Shown: one piece after another, positions 10,359-23,900 of the stretch
How the letters are laid out: every line of letters begins with the position of its first letter
Position numbering within the stretch: the stretch's first letter is position 1
Assembly (NCBI GenBank): GCA_032718475.1
Contig: JAUCBJ010001254.1
Location: 29,275-93,274 of the forward strand
DNA from: Nemertoderma westbladi
Taxonomy: Eukaryota > Xenacoelomorpha > Nemertodermatida > Nemertodermatidae
Direction: 5' to 3'
DNA length: 64,000 nucleotides
The notes under the pieces: generated by a model
The model's input: the letters and a program-made list of their open reading frames with translations, nothing else
What the model was told of the DNA's origin: nothing
Databases searched by the model: none
Made by a program: the position numbers and the translations under genes

Positions 10359-12681
10359 ATAACAGTTATTAATTCTGATTGCAGTGTAGGCAATAAATAC
10401 AGTTTACTATTGTTCTGGTAAGAACAATAACAGTTATAGGATCTTTATTGCGACGTAGGCAATAAAGACTAAAGTACCAGTCGATCGGTAACTAGTAGGC
10501 CTAACTACCTAACCACCCGAACCGGTACTTACAGCAGTACAGGTACCAGTATTATTTCGATTGTGATATATTGTATATTGTAGGCTGTTAGGGGATTAGG
10601 GATTGATCACCCCTTATTCCTTTGTATGGTTTACTTATTTCTGTCAGTTTTATTTATTTGTAGGTTAATATTGAGCAGAAGACGTGTAAGCCTGCTCAGA
10701 TTGTACAGATAATTTGTAGGCTGGACTGTTGTCTGACTGTTGTTAAGTCTGAAGGGATTGCAGTGTGTGTAGAGTGTATGTCCGATAAAGTACTAGTTAG
10801 GAAAGTGGTGGGCATCCAGTGCTGTAAGGTAAATCCCCGTGAAAGAATAAGTCGTACTACTCGGTTAGAACGCATACTAACTAACCATTTCGGAGTCTGC
10901 ATATACTGTAGTTTGTTTAGGCTTGATAGTAGTCTGCCAGCGTTTGGTCTGTATTTTGTTTGTGTAGTCTGTACGGGTAGCGTAATATTTCTTATTTAGA
11001 TAATTTGTAGGCTGGATTGTTGCCTGGCTGTTGTTAGGTCTGAAGAGATTGCGGTGTGTGTAGAGTGTATGTCCGATAAAGTACTAGTTAGGAACGTAGG
11101 GGCTTCCAGTGCTGTGAGGTAAATCCCCCCGAAAGAATAAGTCGTACTACTCGGTTAGAACGCATACTAACTAACCATTTCGGAGTCTGCATATACTGTA
11201 GTTTGTTTAGGCTTGATAGTAGTCTGCCAGCGTTTGGTCTGTATTTTGTTTGAGTAGTCTGTACGCGTAGCGTAATATTTATTATTCAGAGTTTATGCGA
11301 TTATTCGCAACATTCATACCCCAAGTTTATTCCTACAGTAATTGTGCTTGTTATAAACCCATAATATTTCCCCTGAACAAACCCATAATATTACACCTTG
11401 TTATACATACCGTTATAGTTAAATTAACCCCGGTACTACATCAGGGCTGTTTGGCGTAGGTAAAGACTGGAGATTTTATGCTTTGGTCACTCCGGCAGAT
11501 ACCGTGGTTCCTTTAGCTGTACAAGTATTTCTAACTGCTGGTTATTTGTTGTATAAGTACTTGTACCTAATTTAGGGTTTAGTGTACAGTGCTTTCCGAA
11601 AGTAATTAGTATGTAGGCAGTATATTTGTGTTGTAAAGTGGTTAATAGGCACGTTGGCTCTGGTAGGCCGCGGTAATTAACTTCTAGGTAGGAACACTCC
11701 GTGAAACATAACGTAGTACTTATAGCGATACGGCTATAAGTCGTCAGACGGTGGTATTTTTCCTATCTGGACAACGCAGTATATTTACTACTGCTTTGTT
11801 ATTTTCAAATACCGTAGAATCCTGTCTGTTAGTAATAACCAGATATTCTAACCCTTTGTTAGGCTGGTTTGTAGACTTCTTGTAAAATTACCCTAAAAAT
11901 TTCGTACGTGTAATTTTTGTGTTTGTTTAGAGATTGTAATCTCACCCCGAATTGTACGTAATTTGTAGTATTAAGTAACTTAGGTAAATTAGAATTATTT
12001 GTTTTAGTGTCCAACAAGTAGCACTTCACTGAGAGCGTACAGCTTCTGTGCGGTGACTCTTCCCCAGAAATAATAACATTTATTTCAAATATTGACAAAA
12101 ACCCATTAAACGGGTATATATATATTATAAATCAACTCAAACCGATTTATAAAATAGTAGGCCTGTCATACAACAATTAGGTCTTAATATCAGTTGGACT
12201 ACCTACTGCTTAAATAACGGTAATAAGGTAAAGTAAAGTAACCAAGTAACCCCTAAAATTCAGAAATTCAATTATTCTAAAATAATTGACATACCGGTAT
12301 TTACAATAGGCTTATTATATTTATTTCTATAAATTTGAGCTGAAATTATATACCGCTATTCTGTAATTAATTATAGTCCATAATTATACTTATATATACT
12401 ATAAGTGTAAGCTGTATACCGGTATTCACGATAGGCTTATTATATATTTCTATATATTTGTGCTGAAATTATATACCGGTATTCTGTGACAAACCTAGTC
12501 TGTAATAATACTTATATATACTATAAGTGTATACCGGTACTCTAATATATTATATATATATCACGTTACACTGAGTAACAGTATCGGTAATTAATTAATT
12601 ACTAGGCTAACAGTTGATACTGAATTACTAGACTTGCTTTAACTGTAATATAGCAGTAGGCATTCAACTGTACCAACAAAC
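10359..12681 (+). other. Element E leader with internal duplications
   Basis: This is a long untranslated leader between the 5-prime LTR and the Gag ATG. It contains a short duplication directly after the LTR (GAACAATAACAGTTAT at 10354 and 10422). It also has a 291-bp tandem duplication (starting 10708 and 10999) and an AT-rich stretch with repeated ACCGGTATTC motifs (12290-12545). D has the same organisation in mirror image. Confidence 0.75.
10708..11290 (+). repeat. 291-bp tandem duplication in E leader
   Basis: The two copies start GATAATTTGTAGGCTGGA at 10708 and 10999 and stay nearly identical to the end. D carries the equivalent pair on the other strand at about 25800-26370, so the duplication predates the split of D and E. 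Confidence 0.85.
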
Positions 12682-15600
12682 ATGTCTGACACAAAGCAAA
12701 ACCTGTCAGACAGTCTCCTAGATACAACCATCTGTGACCCAGACAGGAGTGTGGAACGTGTGAGACCGAAGTTCAACTCACCTCCTACTGTAAGAAAGAT
12801 CATCCCTCCAGTAGTAGTATCAGACCCTAGGCTAGTCCAACACCGTAGGTCTATCATAGGCACTCGAGCTCAAGTCAAGCGAGACCAAGAAGCAGCTGTT
12901 GAACAGCAGCAACACTCGAGCCGAGAACTTATTTCTCAGCGGCCCGACAGCTCCAGTAGTGCGGATACTGTAGAGCTGACACCCGAGCGCGGAGTAAAGA
13001 TGGCAGATGCGGTTTATTCGGATCCCCTTCTCATCCTTCCTGCAGCCGTACTCACTAGGGTATTGATTGCGGTGGAGGAACACCAGATTGATTGGGCGAG
13101 AAGTAAGCGATCGACCAAGGATAGTTATGCGGGATACACAAGGGAAGAACTGAAGTCTATTGTCGAGTCGCAATGGAACTTCCCCGGACCCGGACTCCCG
13201 TTTGACTTATCGGAAGCTGCCTGGGAAGACATACACAGGATGGGAGTGACAAAAGACACCAGTGATCCAGCTGTATGGAAGAGGTCGGCAGCAGGATACG
13301 TACAGGGATTCTTCAGCTCTTTGGAGCGATTAGAGGAACAACTGTTTCGACAACCCCAAGGACCTCAAGAGCAGGGACAGCTGCTTTATCAAGTTAGAGA
13401 AAGAATTCTAAGAATCAGACTAATCCTATCGGCCTTTGAGGAAGCTTCGAAAAGAAGACAAGACACGTCGTTGCAAGTTGCTGTAAAGACTTGGTTCCAG
13501 CGGGTGAGTCTCAAGGTTCAAGGAACGGCCCAGTGGAAATCTCAGCTGGCTGAGCGCTCAACCCATGGAGAATCAACAGATGCTACATTTTCTCAAGTGG
13601 AAAGCAAAGCGACAGCAGAGAAACCTCATAAGAGGGATGCTATTGACATCTATCTGTCAGACTATCAACGCTTTCTAGGTGATGAAGAGTTGAGGAGAAG
13701 GCTGGATGGACTTCGCCCTAATAGTGAAGGAGCCAAGCTTGTGTTGGACGCAATAGATGTGGAAATGTTAGCTGCGAACCAAGCTAAATTTGATGAAAGC
13801 AGCCGCATCGCTAGGGTCCAAGAAGAACAAGTAAAGAAAAAACGTATAGAAGACAGAAAGACAGCAGCAGCGGCAATGGCAGCGGCAGAAGCGGAAAGAA
13901 AGGCGGCAGAGGCAGCGGCAGAGGCAAAAGCAGCAGCTGCAGCAATAAAAGCGGCAGCGGCAGAGGCAAAAGCGGCAGCTGCAGCAGTAGAAACGGAAAG
14001 TAAAGCGGCAGCGGCAGAAGCGGAAAGAAAGATAGCAGTGGCAGAAGCAGAACGAAGAGCATCTGAAGAGACCACCCAACTAGAGTTGGAAATCTGCAAG
14101 AGAAGCAAGACTACATAGATAAACAGAGAACAGCTACTCAGTGGCAGCTGATAAGTCGATCCACCCCCAAGCGACAGGGCTTTACATCATCGGATGAAGG
14201 CGATACCAGAGATCCTGAAGGCGGAGGAAATAGATCTCGTCTCAGCAGGCATAGAAGAATGTCCCACCGTCAGAAATTGCCTGATTTGTCCCCAGCTGTG
14301 AGAAGGCAACTAGCTAGCACAGACTTAGGTAGTACAGAACCCACAGACCAAATTATTAAAGTAGAAAGACTCCCTACTATAGTAGATGAACCTGAAATAA
14401 TTAGGCCTGTTCTCGAAGCCACCCCTTCGGTGATAGAGACACCTTTACTCCCAGAACCTACCTCTAAATTCCCTTTGCACAGCACTAAACTACCTGTGCC
14501 CAGCAGAACCGCCCCTGAGACAGTTCCTGTCCTGGACTCCGAGCGAAATATCAATGATTTGTCGCCCTTGGTCCCTCGTCTGCCCGCTACTATGTTGGCG
14601 GCTCCCGCTTCGGCGGTCGAGTGGGTGGATGAGGGGCGGCAGGGGATGAATCTCCTGCTCAGGCAGATGCAGGAGACTGTTCATCAGTTTAAAGGAACAG
14701 TAAGGGAAAGTAGGTTAGAGTTGCAAGAAGTGCAGCAGAGTATCGCGTTAGAATGCGATAAATTAGTAAATACACAAAAGGGTATACCACCACCCCCTGT
14801 AACAATGTGTCAACCTGTTAGGTCTGAAGTATTTCATGCGCAAGGTGTGGAGCCTACACGCATCTATACTGCTAGTGAAGTAGAAACTCCTATAGTAAAC
14901 CCTATTCAGGGTGATTATAAACCTGTTGATAATAATATTCCATATAGACCTGATCATAATGAGAGAAATTTATATACCGATAACTCGATATTAAATAATA
15001 CGATGGCCCAAGAAAGTTTTACGCGTCAAATGGCTAGAACCGAAGCCCGTCAAGCGGTAAAAGTGGGAGAGATCGTCAAGTTCAATGGAGATGAGATGAA
15101 ATGGTTACCTTTTAATGAATATTACAAAGATAACATACAGAACTCTGTGCTATCTAACGGAGAGAAACTTAGATTCCTCATCGAGTGCTTGGAAGGATCT
15201 CCCAAGTTAATGGCGTTAAAGTTTATTGGACATCCAGATGGATTAAGACAAGTTTGGGATACACTAAACATCAGGTACGGTAATAGGAATAACATAGCTA
15301 GGTTTGTATGCAAAATTGGTAGCCCCCCGAAAGTTCATTAGCAGCGGGATTATAGAGTTTTCCGATGAGATTCAGGAGATCTGTAGACAATTAGATTGGC
15401 TAGGTAAATCTCATGAATATCAGAGTTCTATGGTTATTGGAGCCGTGGCCTCTACTTTACCGAAGGGTGGAGTAGGTACACGCTGGGATAAGAAAGTGTT
15501 ATATATCACAACAACGGCGAGACCCTACCATGGCTGATCTCATGTCATTCTTAAATGGAGAAGTGAAATTACAGCTCCTAAAGCAGTCCAGAGAGAAGAC

Positions 15601-16709
15601 ACCGGAAAACAAGGTAAGTGAGAAACCCGTTTCTAGGAGAAAGGTAACACCAGTGTGTTATACCGACGACGGCGAAAGCCAGGCTTCTCAAGAAGAAGAC
15701 AGCGGGAAAGACACTGAAAGATCTTATTATGTCAACAAAACGCCTAAAGACGTAAGTAAATTCAAGTCTCGAACCAATGACAGGAGAGAACAGGTAAGAA
15801 AAACTCCTCCTACGTCTCCTAAGAGAATTCATGTAAGAAAGCCCGAAGAAAGAACGAGTGTGCACATCGTTACTCAAAATAAGGTAAGTAACATCAAACC
15901 GAAATGTGCGCTGTGTGACGGGCCCCACCGTTTAAATGTGTGTGATGAATTCCTAAAGAAATCATTAAAGGATAGACGGGAAGTCATGTGGGATAAGCGG
16001 TTGTGTTATAATTGCCTCAGACAAGGACACCAACGGCGAACCTGTTACTCCGATGCAAGGTGTGCGAAGTGCAGCGCGAAGCATCATATCTTGTTGCACA
16101 CTGAATTCGAACGAAACAGCCAGAGTCAGGTAAGTGAGTCCGAACTACATGTCCAATTCAGTGATGTGAACGACACCGACCAAAGTTCTGAGATGGAAGG
16201 ATTCTATACGGACGAATTCTCCGACGAAAACGAATCCTGTTACCTGATAAATACCGCAGTGTATTGAGCACTTACGTATGAAAAAGACACCGACAGCGAG
16301 CTCCCCCTAACTAATTCTGACCAACAACCATCTTGGAAAGCATCAACTTCCAATGTAGGAATCCGAGAATTTCCCGTAGTGCAGTTGAGGGTCCACGGAC
16401 CTAAAAGGAGTTATATAGTGAACGCCCTCCTTGACTCCGGTAGCACAGGAACATTCATCGACAAAGAACTAGCCGAAGACATCTTTGCTGGACAACCCAA
16501 GTTCCGAACTAAGTTAAACATGTCAGGAATTATGCAGGTTTGGAAATCTACAGTAATAACAGATTATTATGTAGGTGCGTTGTCCACCCCCCAGGATGAA
16601 CTAGGAGAACACAGTATAAGGTCAGTAAAAATGGTGGCGATAAAGAACTTCGCTACCAGCCAAGTAGAACCTTATAACTGGGATGAGGACGATTTCACCC
16701 AGCAGCTTA
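12682..16709 (+). pseudogene. Element E gag-protease, N-terminal part (frameshifted)
   Basis: The ATG at 12682 begins MSDTKQNLSDSLLD. The frame runs to a stop at 14118, but similarity continues in another frame from about 14100. It shifts again near 15310 and 15515, and a TGA interrupts at 16265-16267 where D has a sense codon. Order of domains: helical N-terminal domain; alanine-rich coiled coil (13861-14065); proline-rich linker; DUF1759-type Gag core with NGDEMKWLPF (about 15080); CCHC knuckle CYNCLRQGHQRRTC (about 16008) with Cys/His boxes on each side; aspartic protease LLDSGSTGTF (about 16428). D breaks the gene after 16709. Coding resumes at 27943. Confidence 0.9.
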
Positions 16710-17919
16710 TGTTCGCGCTTTCAGACCTTTGGCAGTTTAACCCGCCAAATTAGGATGTCTTCTAGATAATAAATCACCTTTAGCCTATGACAAGTATTTA
16801 ATTCACTACACTAGTCGAAACCAATCTGTGCGCGATCATTCACCCATTGGATATACCCGGGAGATTGGGTTCGACGGCTTAATTTTATTGCTATGTAAGC
16901 CTAATGTATTATTCGACTGACAGTATTATATAATCTCTGACAATATTATTCACTTTCGGGAAATATTAACAGTTCCTTTAGGACGTGGCGCTCTATTTAT
17001 ACAAACAGAGTTATGACTTAAACTACTCACAACGATATGGCTTAGTTATAATTCACATATATGGCGCATTCTTTAGGAAATGCTTCGTTATCAGTCTCAC
17101 TCATACACAATGCTGCACAATACTGCACACTGATCTGCCGATCTTCACTGATTTTAGTCACATATAAAAGGAACACGGACCGAATCATGTAGGGTCTATC
17201 AAATAACATTAGATTCACTTCAAACCACTCAACATAGGTCGCAATCATTTATCTGTAACCTTTCTCTCTTACCTTCGGTATATCAAGAATATTGGGTTTT
17301 CGGGGTTATTTGTCGTTATTCCAAATATAATAATTCATCAACCATATTATGAAGAACTGACAGTAAATAGCAGTATAACAATATAAAGTATGCACAGTGT
17401 TACACAGTATGCAGTGTATGCAGTACTGCAGTATGCAGTATGCAGTGATCAGACATCAGACATCAGATAACGGATATATGTCCTTATAATTAAGCCTACT
17501 AGTGTAGGACTAAAAACTGAAAACACGGAGGTGCCAAAAGCCGGTTCTTAGGCTCTGGGCAAAAAATAACACTGAACTACTGAGTTTCTGTATACACCTC
17601 TAACACAGAGACAACAAACGCTCTGATTGGTCAACCTGAACAACGAGAGAACAAAGAAACAAAGAAACGTCGACGTGGCAATATCAGCTGCTAGCCGTCG
17701 TCATGGTAGCGACACTGTTTTCAAGAGTATCGAGCTTTTACGTCACGGAATTACGGATTATGTCCTCTAAAGTACAAATACCGAAGAAATAGCTTTTATG
17801 TCCGCTAAAACACCAGTACAGCAAGGACACGGCCTTTTTATGCCTGGTAAACCAACTACAGAGTATTTTACGGGAAAAATAAGGAAAAATAACCGGACAA
17901 TTCAGCAAAAGCTTTTACA
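16710..17919 (-). repeat. Element D 3-prime LTR (1210 bp)
   Basis: In element orientation it starts TGTAAAAGC and ends GCGAACA. On the minus strand it is preceded by GGGAGCGG, a short purine tract suitable for plus-strand priming. A TATACAGAAACTCAGTAGTTCAGTG segment (about 17575-17605, complement) corresponds to the TATA/initiator of E. Confidence 0.93.
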
Positions 17920-17997
17920 CCGCTCCCAGAAAATGGGATTTTCAGTCTATAAAATATAAAAATCACAGTTTCTAAAACATAAAGATACTCTAAACAG

Positions 17998-19283
17998 TTA
18001 GTCTTTCTTACGCAGACGGCGTTTACGCAGTTTTTTGAGGCTAGCAAGAGTCTTTTTCTCTTTGGGGGGAGCCACTTTACTAGGAGGGCCATAACTCCTG
18101 GGTGAAAGGTGCAATATGATTGCATCAGAAGGTGTAGGATTGTGGTCGAGGTATCTGCCGTTTCGATATGCTTCTCCTCGAGCTGATTTTCCTCCGCTCG
18201 TAGCTGGATACGTTCATCCAAAAACTCTCGCAGAGAATAGGATCGTCCAAGTTCGATAACTTCTTAGAGATTCTGGATTTCCCAATCGAATTGAGATAAG
18301 GCCAATTCGTTTATCGATTGGACTTACTGTTATAACTTACGTTTATCTGAACAAACGCAGGTTTCCCTTTTGATCTTTATAGAATAGCGTTTAACTCGTT
18401 TCGTACAACGCTCTCCTTCACCTTGATGAGGGGTTGTATCGCGTTAAACGTGGACGACCATACGGTTGGATAGTGATATTAGGTGTCCGCGTCACAATCC
18501 GGCTAGGTAAGATGGGCGGCTAGCTAGAAATCACTGTCGGAGTGTTACCGATTAATTGTTAGGGTAGCACTAGATCTTTGAACAGTGAATACAGTCCGCG
18601 AGGATCCGCGACACCACCAGGATCGCAGGTCTGAGGTCCAACTAAGGAATGAGGAGGTTTGACCGAGTATTCCGGGACTCTGATCGTAGGTTTACTCCAG
18701 GATCGTTCGAGCCGAGTGAGCATAGGTGATACGTCAACAAGTTTCGGTTTACGTGGATGTTTATGTCTTTCCGTTTATTAGTTGGGTCTAGGGCATTTAT
18801 CGTAATAATACCAAAGACGCACGTCTGGTAGGGTAAACGCGGGTGATATTTATTTGTTGTTACAATGCTTCTATCAAGAATTCCAAATATACGTTGGAGT
18901 TACCGCGTCCATTTGTTTCTTTAGTGTCTTTTCTTTCGAGTCGATTTCGAATAGAATTTTCGCATTCGAATTTCAGTTTATGGTTCCGACTCCGCTGGGC
19001 AGGATATATAGTCGACATAGTCCGTATTGTGTAAATCGATAGGATGACCAGTAGTTAAGAAGCCCATATACATACCATTACGCTGCGTATATCGAGCAGC
19101 AAATTTTCTATAGTCCAACTCACGCGTGAGCTGCTCTTGGGACATTGGCGGTTCGATATAACGACCATCGTCCTCCGCAGCAGTTGGACTAACGTCGCCG
19201 CGTATTAAGCTATCAACAAACGCTTGTAAAAGTAGAGTATATCGCTCCCCGATACCAAGACCATCTTCTATCAACTCCGTCAT
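17998..19283 (-). pseudogene. Element D second ORF region (degenerate)
   Basis: On the minus strand an ATG at 19281-19283 starts MTELIEDGLGIGERYTL, about 80 percent identical to the E ORF at 30474 by eye. A short deletion near 19010 shifts the frame, giving an early stop at 18978. The E-like continuation is in another frame down to the same TTGTAA stop. Downstream similarity to E continues in broken frames to a basic C-terminus RRLRKKD ending at 17998. The function is unknown. It occupies the env-like position, but no signal peptide or membrane segment is visible. Confidence 0.7.
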
Positions 19284-20929
19284 ATCTGCTATATATGAGT
19301 TTATCCATATTATAATGAGTTTATATTTAGGCGAGCGGGCGTCGCTGCCTACCCCAATCAACCCCCGGACAGTACGAGATCCTCAGCGCCGATGTGTCGT
19401 CGCCGCTGTACTTTCGCCAACGACGTAGCCGCACAACGACAACGACAACCGGCACAAGTCACTCAACTGTCCGTCCCAAAGGCTTAGATGTACTTCAGGT
19501 TTTCCTTGGAGAGTTAGGTTACTTTTACGATTGCGACTAGCTACTGTAAACACACCTTAGCAGTAACATTCACCTATAAACTCACAAATACCACACAACT
19601 GGTCACAACTACGCACATTCGGGCCATTTGTCCGTTAGTCAATGCCTTCCAGAATGTCACTGTATTATTATGTATCCTTGGATACTAGTAGTGCGCTATT
19701 TATTCCCTATGCTATTCAATGGGACAAGCTTTCTATTGTTCGTTTAACTCAATTCTAATTCTAGCGTGGTTGTTGCTATGGTGACATTATGCAAAGCTAG
19801 CGGTAGAATTAGGGTAATTCCAATGCATACAGATCTGGGATGTTATTTAATAGTATTCTTTAATAGTCAATGTTCGGTTTTATACATGACTTTATGAATT
19901 TTATCGGCTATTGACTATGTTTGGGAGACTTTCGCACACTCATATGCATAATAAGATAAATCTCCGCTCCCTTGATCTATTAATTAATGGAAATTTTGGG
20001 AATGTTATAAATTGTGTAAAAATGGCAATTTATTAAATTCATTAAAAGGCATGAATTTAAATTATTCCCTGAAATTTTATTATTTGATAATTAAATGGAC
20101 ATGTTTTGATTCTAGAACATGGCTGGGGACACAAGATCCTTAATTCTATGACAATTGTCTTTTTAAGAATATCGGTAAATGCTATGATATCTTAATTGAC
20201 TAGAATTGTTGAAGGATCTGAATTTTACAGATTTTGACTTATTAGATTTGCAAATATTAAATAATTAATATTTGAGATGGGCACCGATTTATTCCAGAAC
20301 TTGCCTGGGGACGTTAACCACTGATTCTAGAATTTGTCTTTCAAGTATATCGGTGGGTGCCGCGATATCTTAATCGACTAGAATTACAGATGGTCAAAGG
20401 GTTTAACAGATTTATTTTGCGTTATACGCTACTGTTAAAGGGACATCACGCTACTATATGTATTATTTAATATACGGTATGAGAGCAATATCGCACGAAG
20501 CAATGTCAGTGTGAAGAGGCAAGTCGTTTCCAAGGTCTACCCAGAGCTTGGTTTAGCCGAGACACGAGGATCTGAACTTTGCATTCCTAATACTCTGCCT
20601 ACCAATAATACTTAAATATAGTAGTGGCTTTATTGTACTTTAATAAGTACGGATATGTCATCTTACTGTAGTTACGTATTTATAATATAATACGGACAGT
20701 AAGGAAAGAAGAAAAGAATTATTTCTTGCCGTCGCACTAAATATAATATAAGTAATTACGTACGCAATAAACACGAATATATTGCACTATTCTACTAAAT
20801 AATCGCTAAATAATATTCTACTAAATTAAATAAAACGATTATAATAAAATTACATAGTAATACATACATAAATATAAAAATAATAAAATAATATAAAATA
20901 ATAGAGTCACACACCCACTCCATATGTTG
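19284..20929 (-). other. Element D noncoding spacer with about 180-bp repeat pair
   Basis: It lies between the Gag-protease stop and the second ORF. Two related copies start TTCTAGAACATGGCTGGGGA (about 20111) and TTCCAGAACTTGCCTGGGGA (about 20291), each running into GATATCTTAATNGACTAGAATT. GTTGCTATGGTGAC (19772-19785) matches an RFX X-box. E has all of these in mirror image. Confidence 0.7.
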
Positions 20930-23900
20930 TTACGTTATGGAGTCCCTAGATGTTTGAAGGATTAGGGAGGTGGTCGTGGGAAGAGAATCTTGCCTTCCAC
21001 AGTTTCCGGAGAGTCCTCCATTCCCTTCCGATAAACACAAACGACCGACTGGGTGATTGAGTCGCTGCATCCTGAATACAATTCCAGGTTTCCTCTTCGT
21101 CCTGGAATAGTGACGATAGAAACATCGCTCAAAGTATATGACGGCGTCACAAAGCCGATTCCAGGAGCTATAGTGGTCCGTCGCTCTCTGCAGGAGAGGT
21201 GAGAGTCCCTGCGAGACGTCTGATGTTCCAGAGCTCCAATCGCTCTCTCTGATCTTCATGAAGGATCCACTCGCGGTGGGGAGGCCCAGATCCACGGCGT
21301 CGTCCCTGGCAACATGTAATACCGACAGATCTATCCCGGGTTCAAATAACTCCGATCCACCCGTCCGGGTTTCAGGTTCGACTTTCTCCGCTCCCTTGGC
21401 TGGTCTAATCTCAGTCGGAGTAAGATGGGGAGGCCATTCATTCTCCTTACTCAGGAAGTCGGGTTCACTTAACCGGTCTATAGTATCTGTCAGTTCTTGA
21501 GGAGTTGCTCCTCTGGAAGCGATGTCCGTTGGATTAAACTTCTTGGGGCAATATCTCCATTGATCTACATTGGAGCTAAGATTGTCATTATCTGAGGAGT
21601 GTGGTGTTCCCTCAGTTGGGTCGTCTCCCTCACTAGTATCATCTTCCCATTCACTCACCTGGCGGACGCGATCTTGAAGCAGTCTTTCTCTGAGCGTTCT
21701 TCGGGAAGGTCCAGTAAGGTACCAACCTACTCTAGTTCTTACCGCATAGGTCTGTAGTGGCTGCGGTTGAGCAGGTCGTTTCTCTAATGTCTCCAGCGCC
21801 TCATGCGCGTTTTGGCCGATGAGTATTTGCACTCCAGGATAATCAGTCTGGAATCGAGGTATGTTAAGATGTTGGATGCTCTCATCCTCGTCCCAATTAT
21901 AAAGGTCTGCTTGAGTAGTAGCGAAGTTCTTTATAGCCACCATTTTCACTGACCTTATACTGTATTCTCCTAGTTTATCCTGTGGGGTGGACAACTCACC
22001 TATATAATAGTCGGCAGCTACAGTAGAATTCCAAACCTGCATGATCCCTGACATGTTTAGCTTGGTTCGGAACTTGGGTTGTCCAGCAAAGATGACTTCG
22101 GCTAGTTCTTTATCGATGAATGTTCCTGTGCTACCGGAGTCCAGGAGGGCGTTCACTATATAGCTCTTCTGAGGTCCGTGGACCCGTAACTGGACTACAG
22201 GAAATTCTCGGATTCCTATATTGGAAGTTGGCGCTTTCCAAGATGGTTGTTGATCGGAAGTAGTTAAGGTAAGGTCGCTGTCTGTGTCTTTCTCGTACAC
22301 GAGTGTTCGATACACTGCGGTGGTGTTTATTAGGTAACAGGATTCGTTTTGGTCGGAGAACTCGTCCGTATAGAATCCTTCCATCTCAGATTGATCAGTG
22401 TCGTTCACATCACTGAATTGGACATGTAGTTCGGACTCACTTACCTGACTCGGGCTGTTTCGTTCGAATTCCGTGTGCAACAAGATATGATGTTTTGCGC
22501 CGCACTTTGCACACCTTGCGTCGGAGTTACAGGTTCGCCGTTGGTGTCCTCGTCTGAGGCAATTATAACACAACCGCTTATCCCACATGACTTCACGTCT
22601 ATCCTCGAGTGATTTCCTCAGGAATTTATCACACGCATTTAAACGGTGGGGCCCATCGCACAGCACACATTTCGGCTTGATGTTACTTACCTTAACCTGT
22701 GCTATGTGGTGCACACTTGTTCTTTCCTCGGGCTTTCTCACCTGAATTCTTTTAGGAGACGTAGGAGGGGTTTTTTGTACCGGTTCCCTTCTGTCATTGG
22801 GTCGAGACTTGAATTTACTTACCTGGTCTTTAGGCGTTTTGTTGTCGTAGTAAGATCTCTCAGTGTCTTTCCCGCTATCCTCTCCTTGAGAAGTCTGGCT
22901 TTCGCCGTCGTCTGTATAACACACTGGTGTTACCCTTCTCCTAGAAACGGGTTTCTCACTTACCTTGTTTTCCAGTGTCTTCTCTCTGGACTGCCTTAGG
23001 AGCTGTAATTTCACTTCTCTATCTAAGAATGACATGAGATCAGCCATGGTAGGGTCTCGTCGTTGTTGTTCCATCATATATAACACTTTCTTGTCCCAGC
23101 GTGTACCTACTCCACCCTTGGGCAAAGTAGATGCTAGGGCTCCTACAACCATAGAATTCTGGTATTCATGAGACTTACCTAACCAATCTAGTTGTCTACA
23201 GATCTCCTGAATCTCGTCGGAAAACTCTATAATCCCGCTGCTAAGAAACTTTCGGGGCGCCATTAATTTCGCATATAAATACCTAGCTATGTTAGTCCTA
23301 TTACCATACCTGATGTTTAGGGTATCCCAAACTTGTCTTAATCCATCTGGATGTCCAATAAATTTTAATGCCATTAACTTGGGAGATCCTTCCAAGCACT
23401 CGATGAGGTATCTAAGTTTCTCTCCATTAGATAGCACAGAGTTCTGTATGTTATCTTTGTAATATTCATTAAAAGGTAACCATTTCATCTCATCTCCATT
23501 GAACTTGACGATCTCTCCCACCTTTACCGCTTGCCGGGCTTCGGTTCTAGCCATTTGACGCGTAAAACTTTCTTGAGCCATCGTATTATTGAATATAGAA
23601 TTATCGGTATATAAGTTTCTCGGATTAGGATCAGGTCTATATGGAATATTATTATCAACAGGTTTATAATCACCCTGAATAGGGTTTACTATAGGAGTTT
23701 CTACTTCACTAGCAGTATAGATGCGTGTAGGCTCTACACCTTGCGCATGAGATACTTCAGACCTAACGGGTTGACACATTGTTACAGGGGGTGGTGGTAT
23801 ACCCTTTTGTAAATTGACTAATTTATCGCGTTCTAACGCGATACTTTGCTGCACCTTTTGCAACTCTAACCTACTTTCCCTGACTGTTCCCTTGAGCTGC

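Noticed and set aside
13665-14108. Alanine/serine-rich minus-strand frames opposite E gag
   Set aside because: They are antisense shadows of the alanine-rich coiled coil. The plus frame has domain homology.
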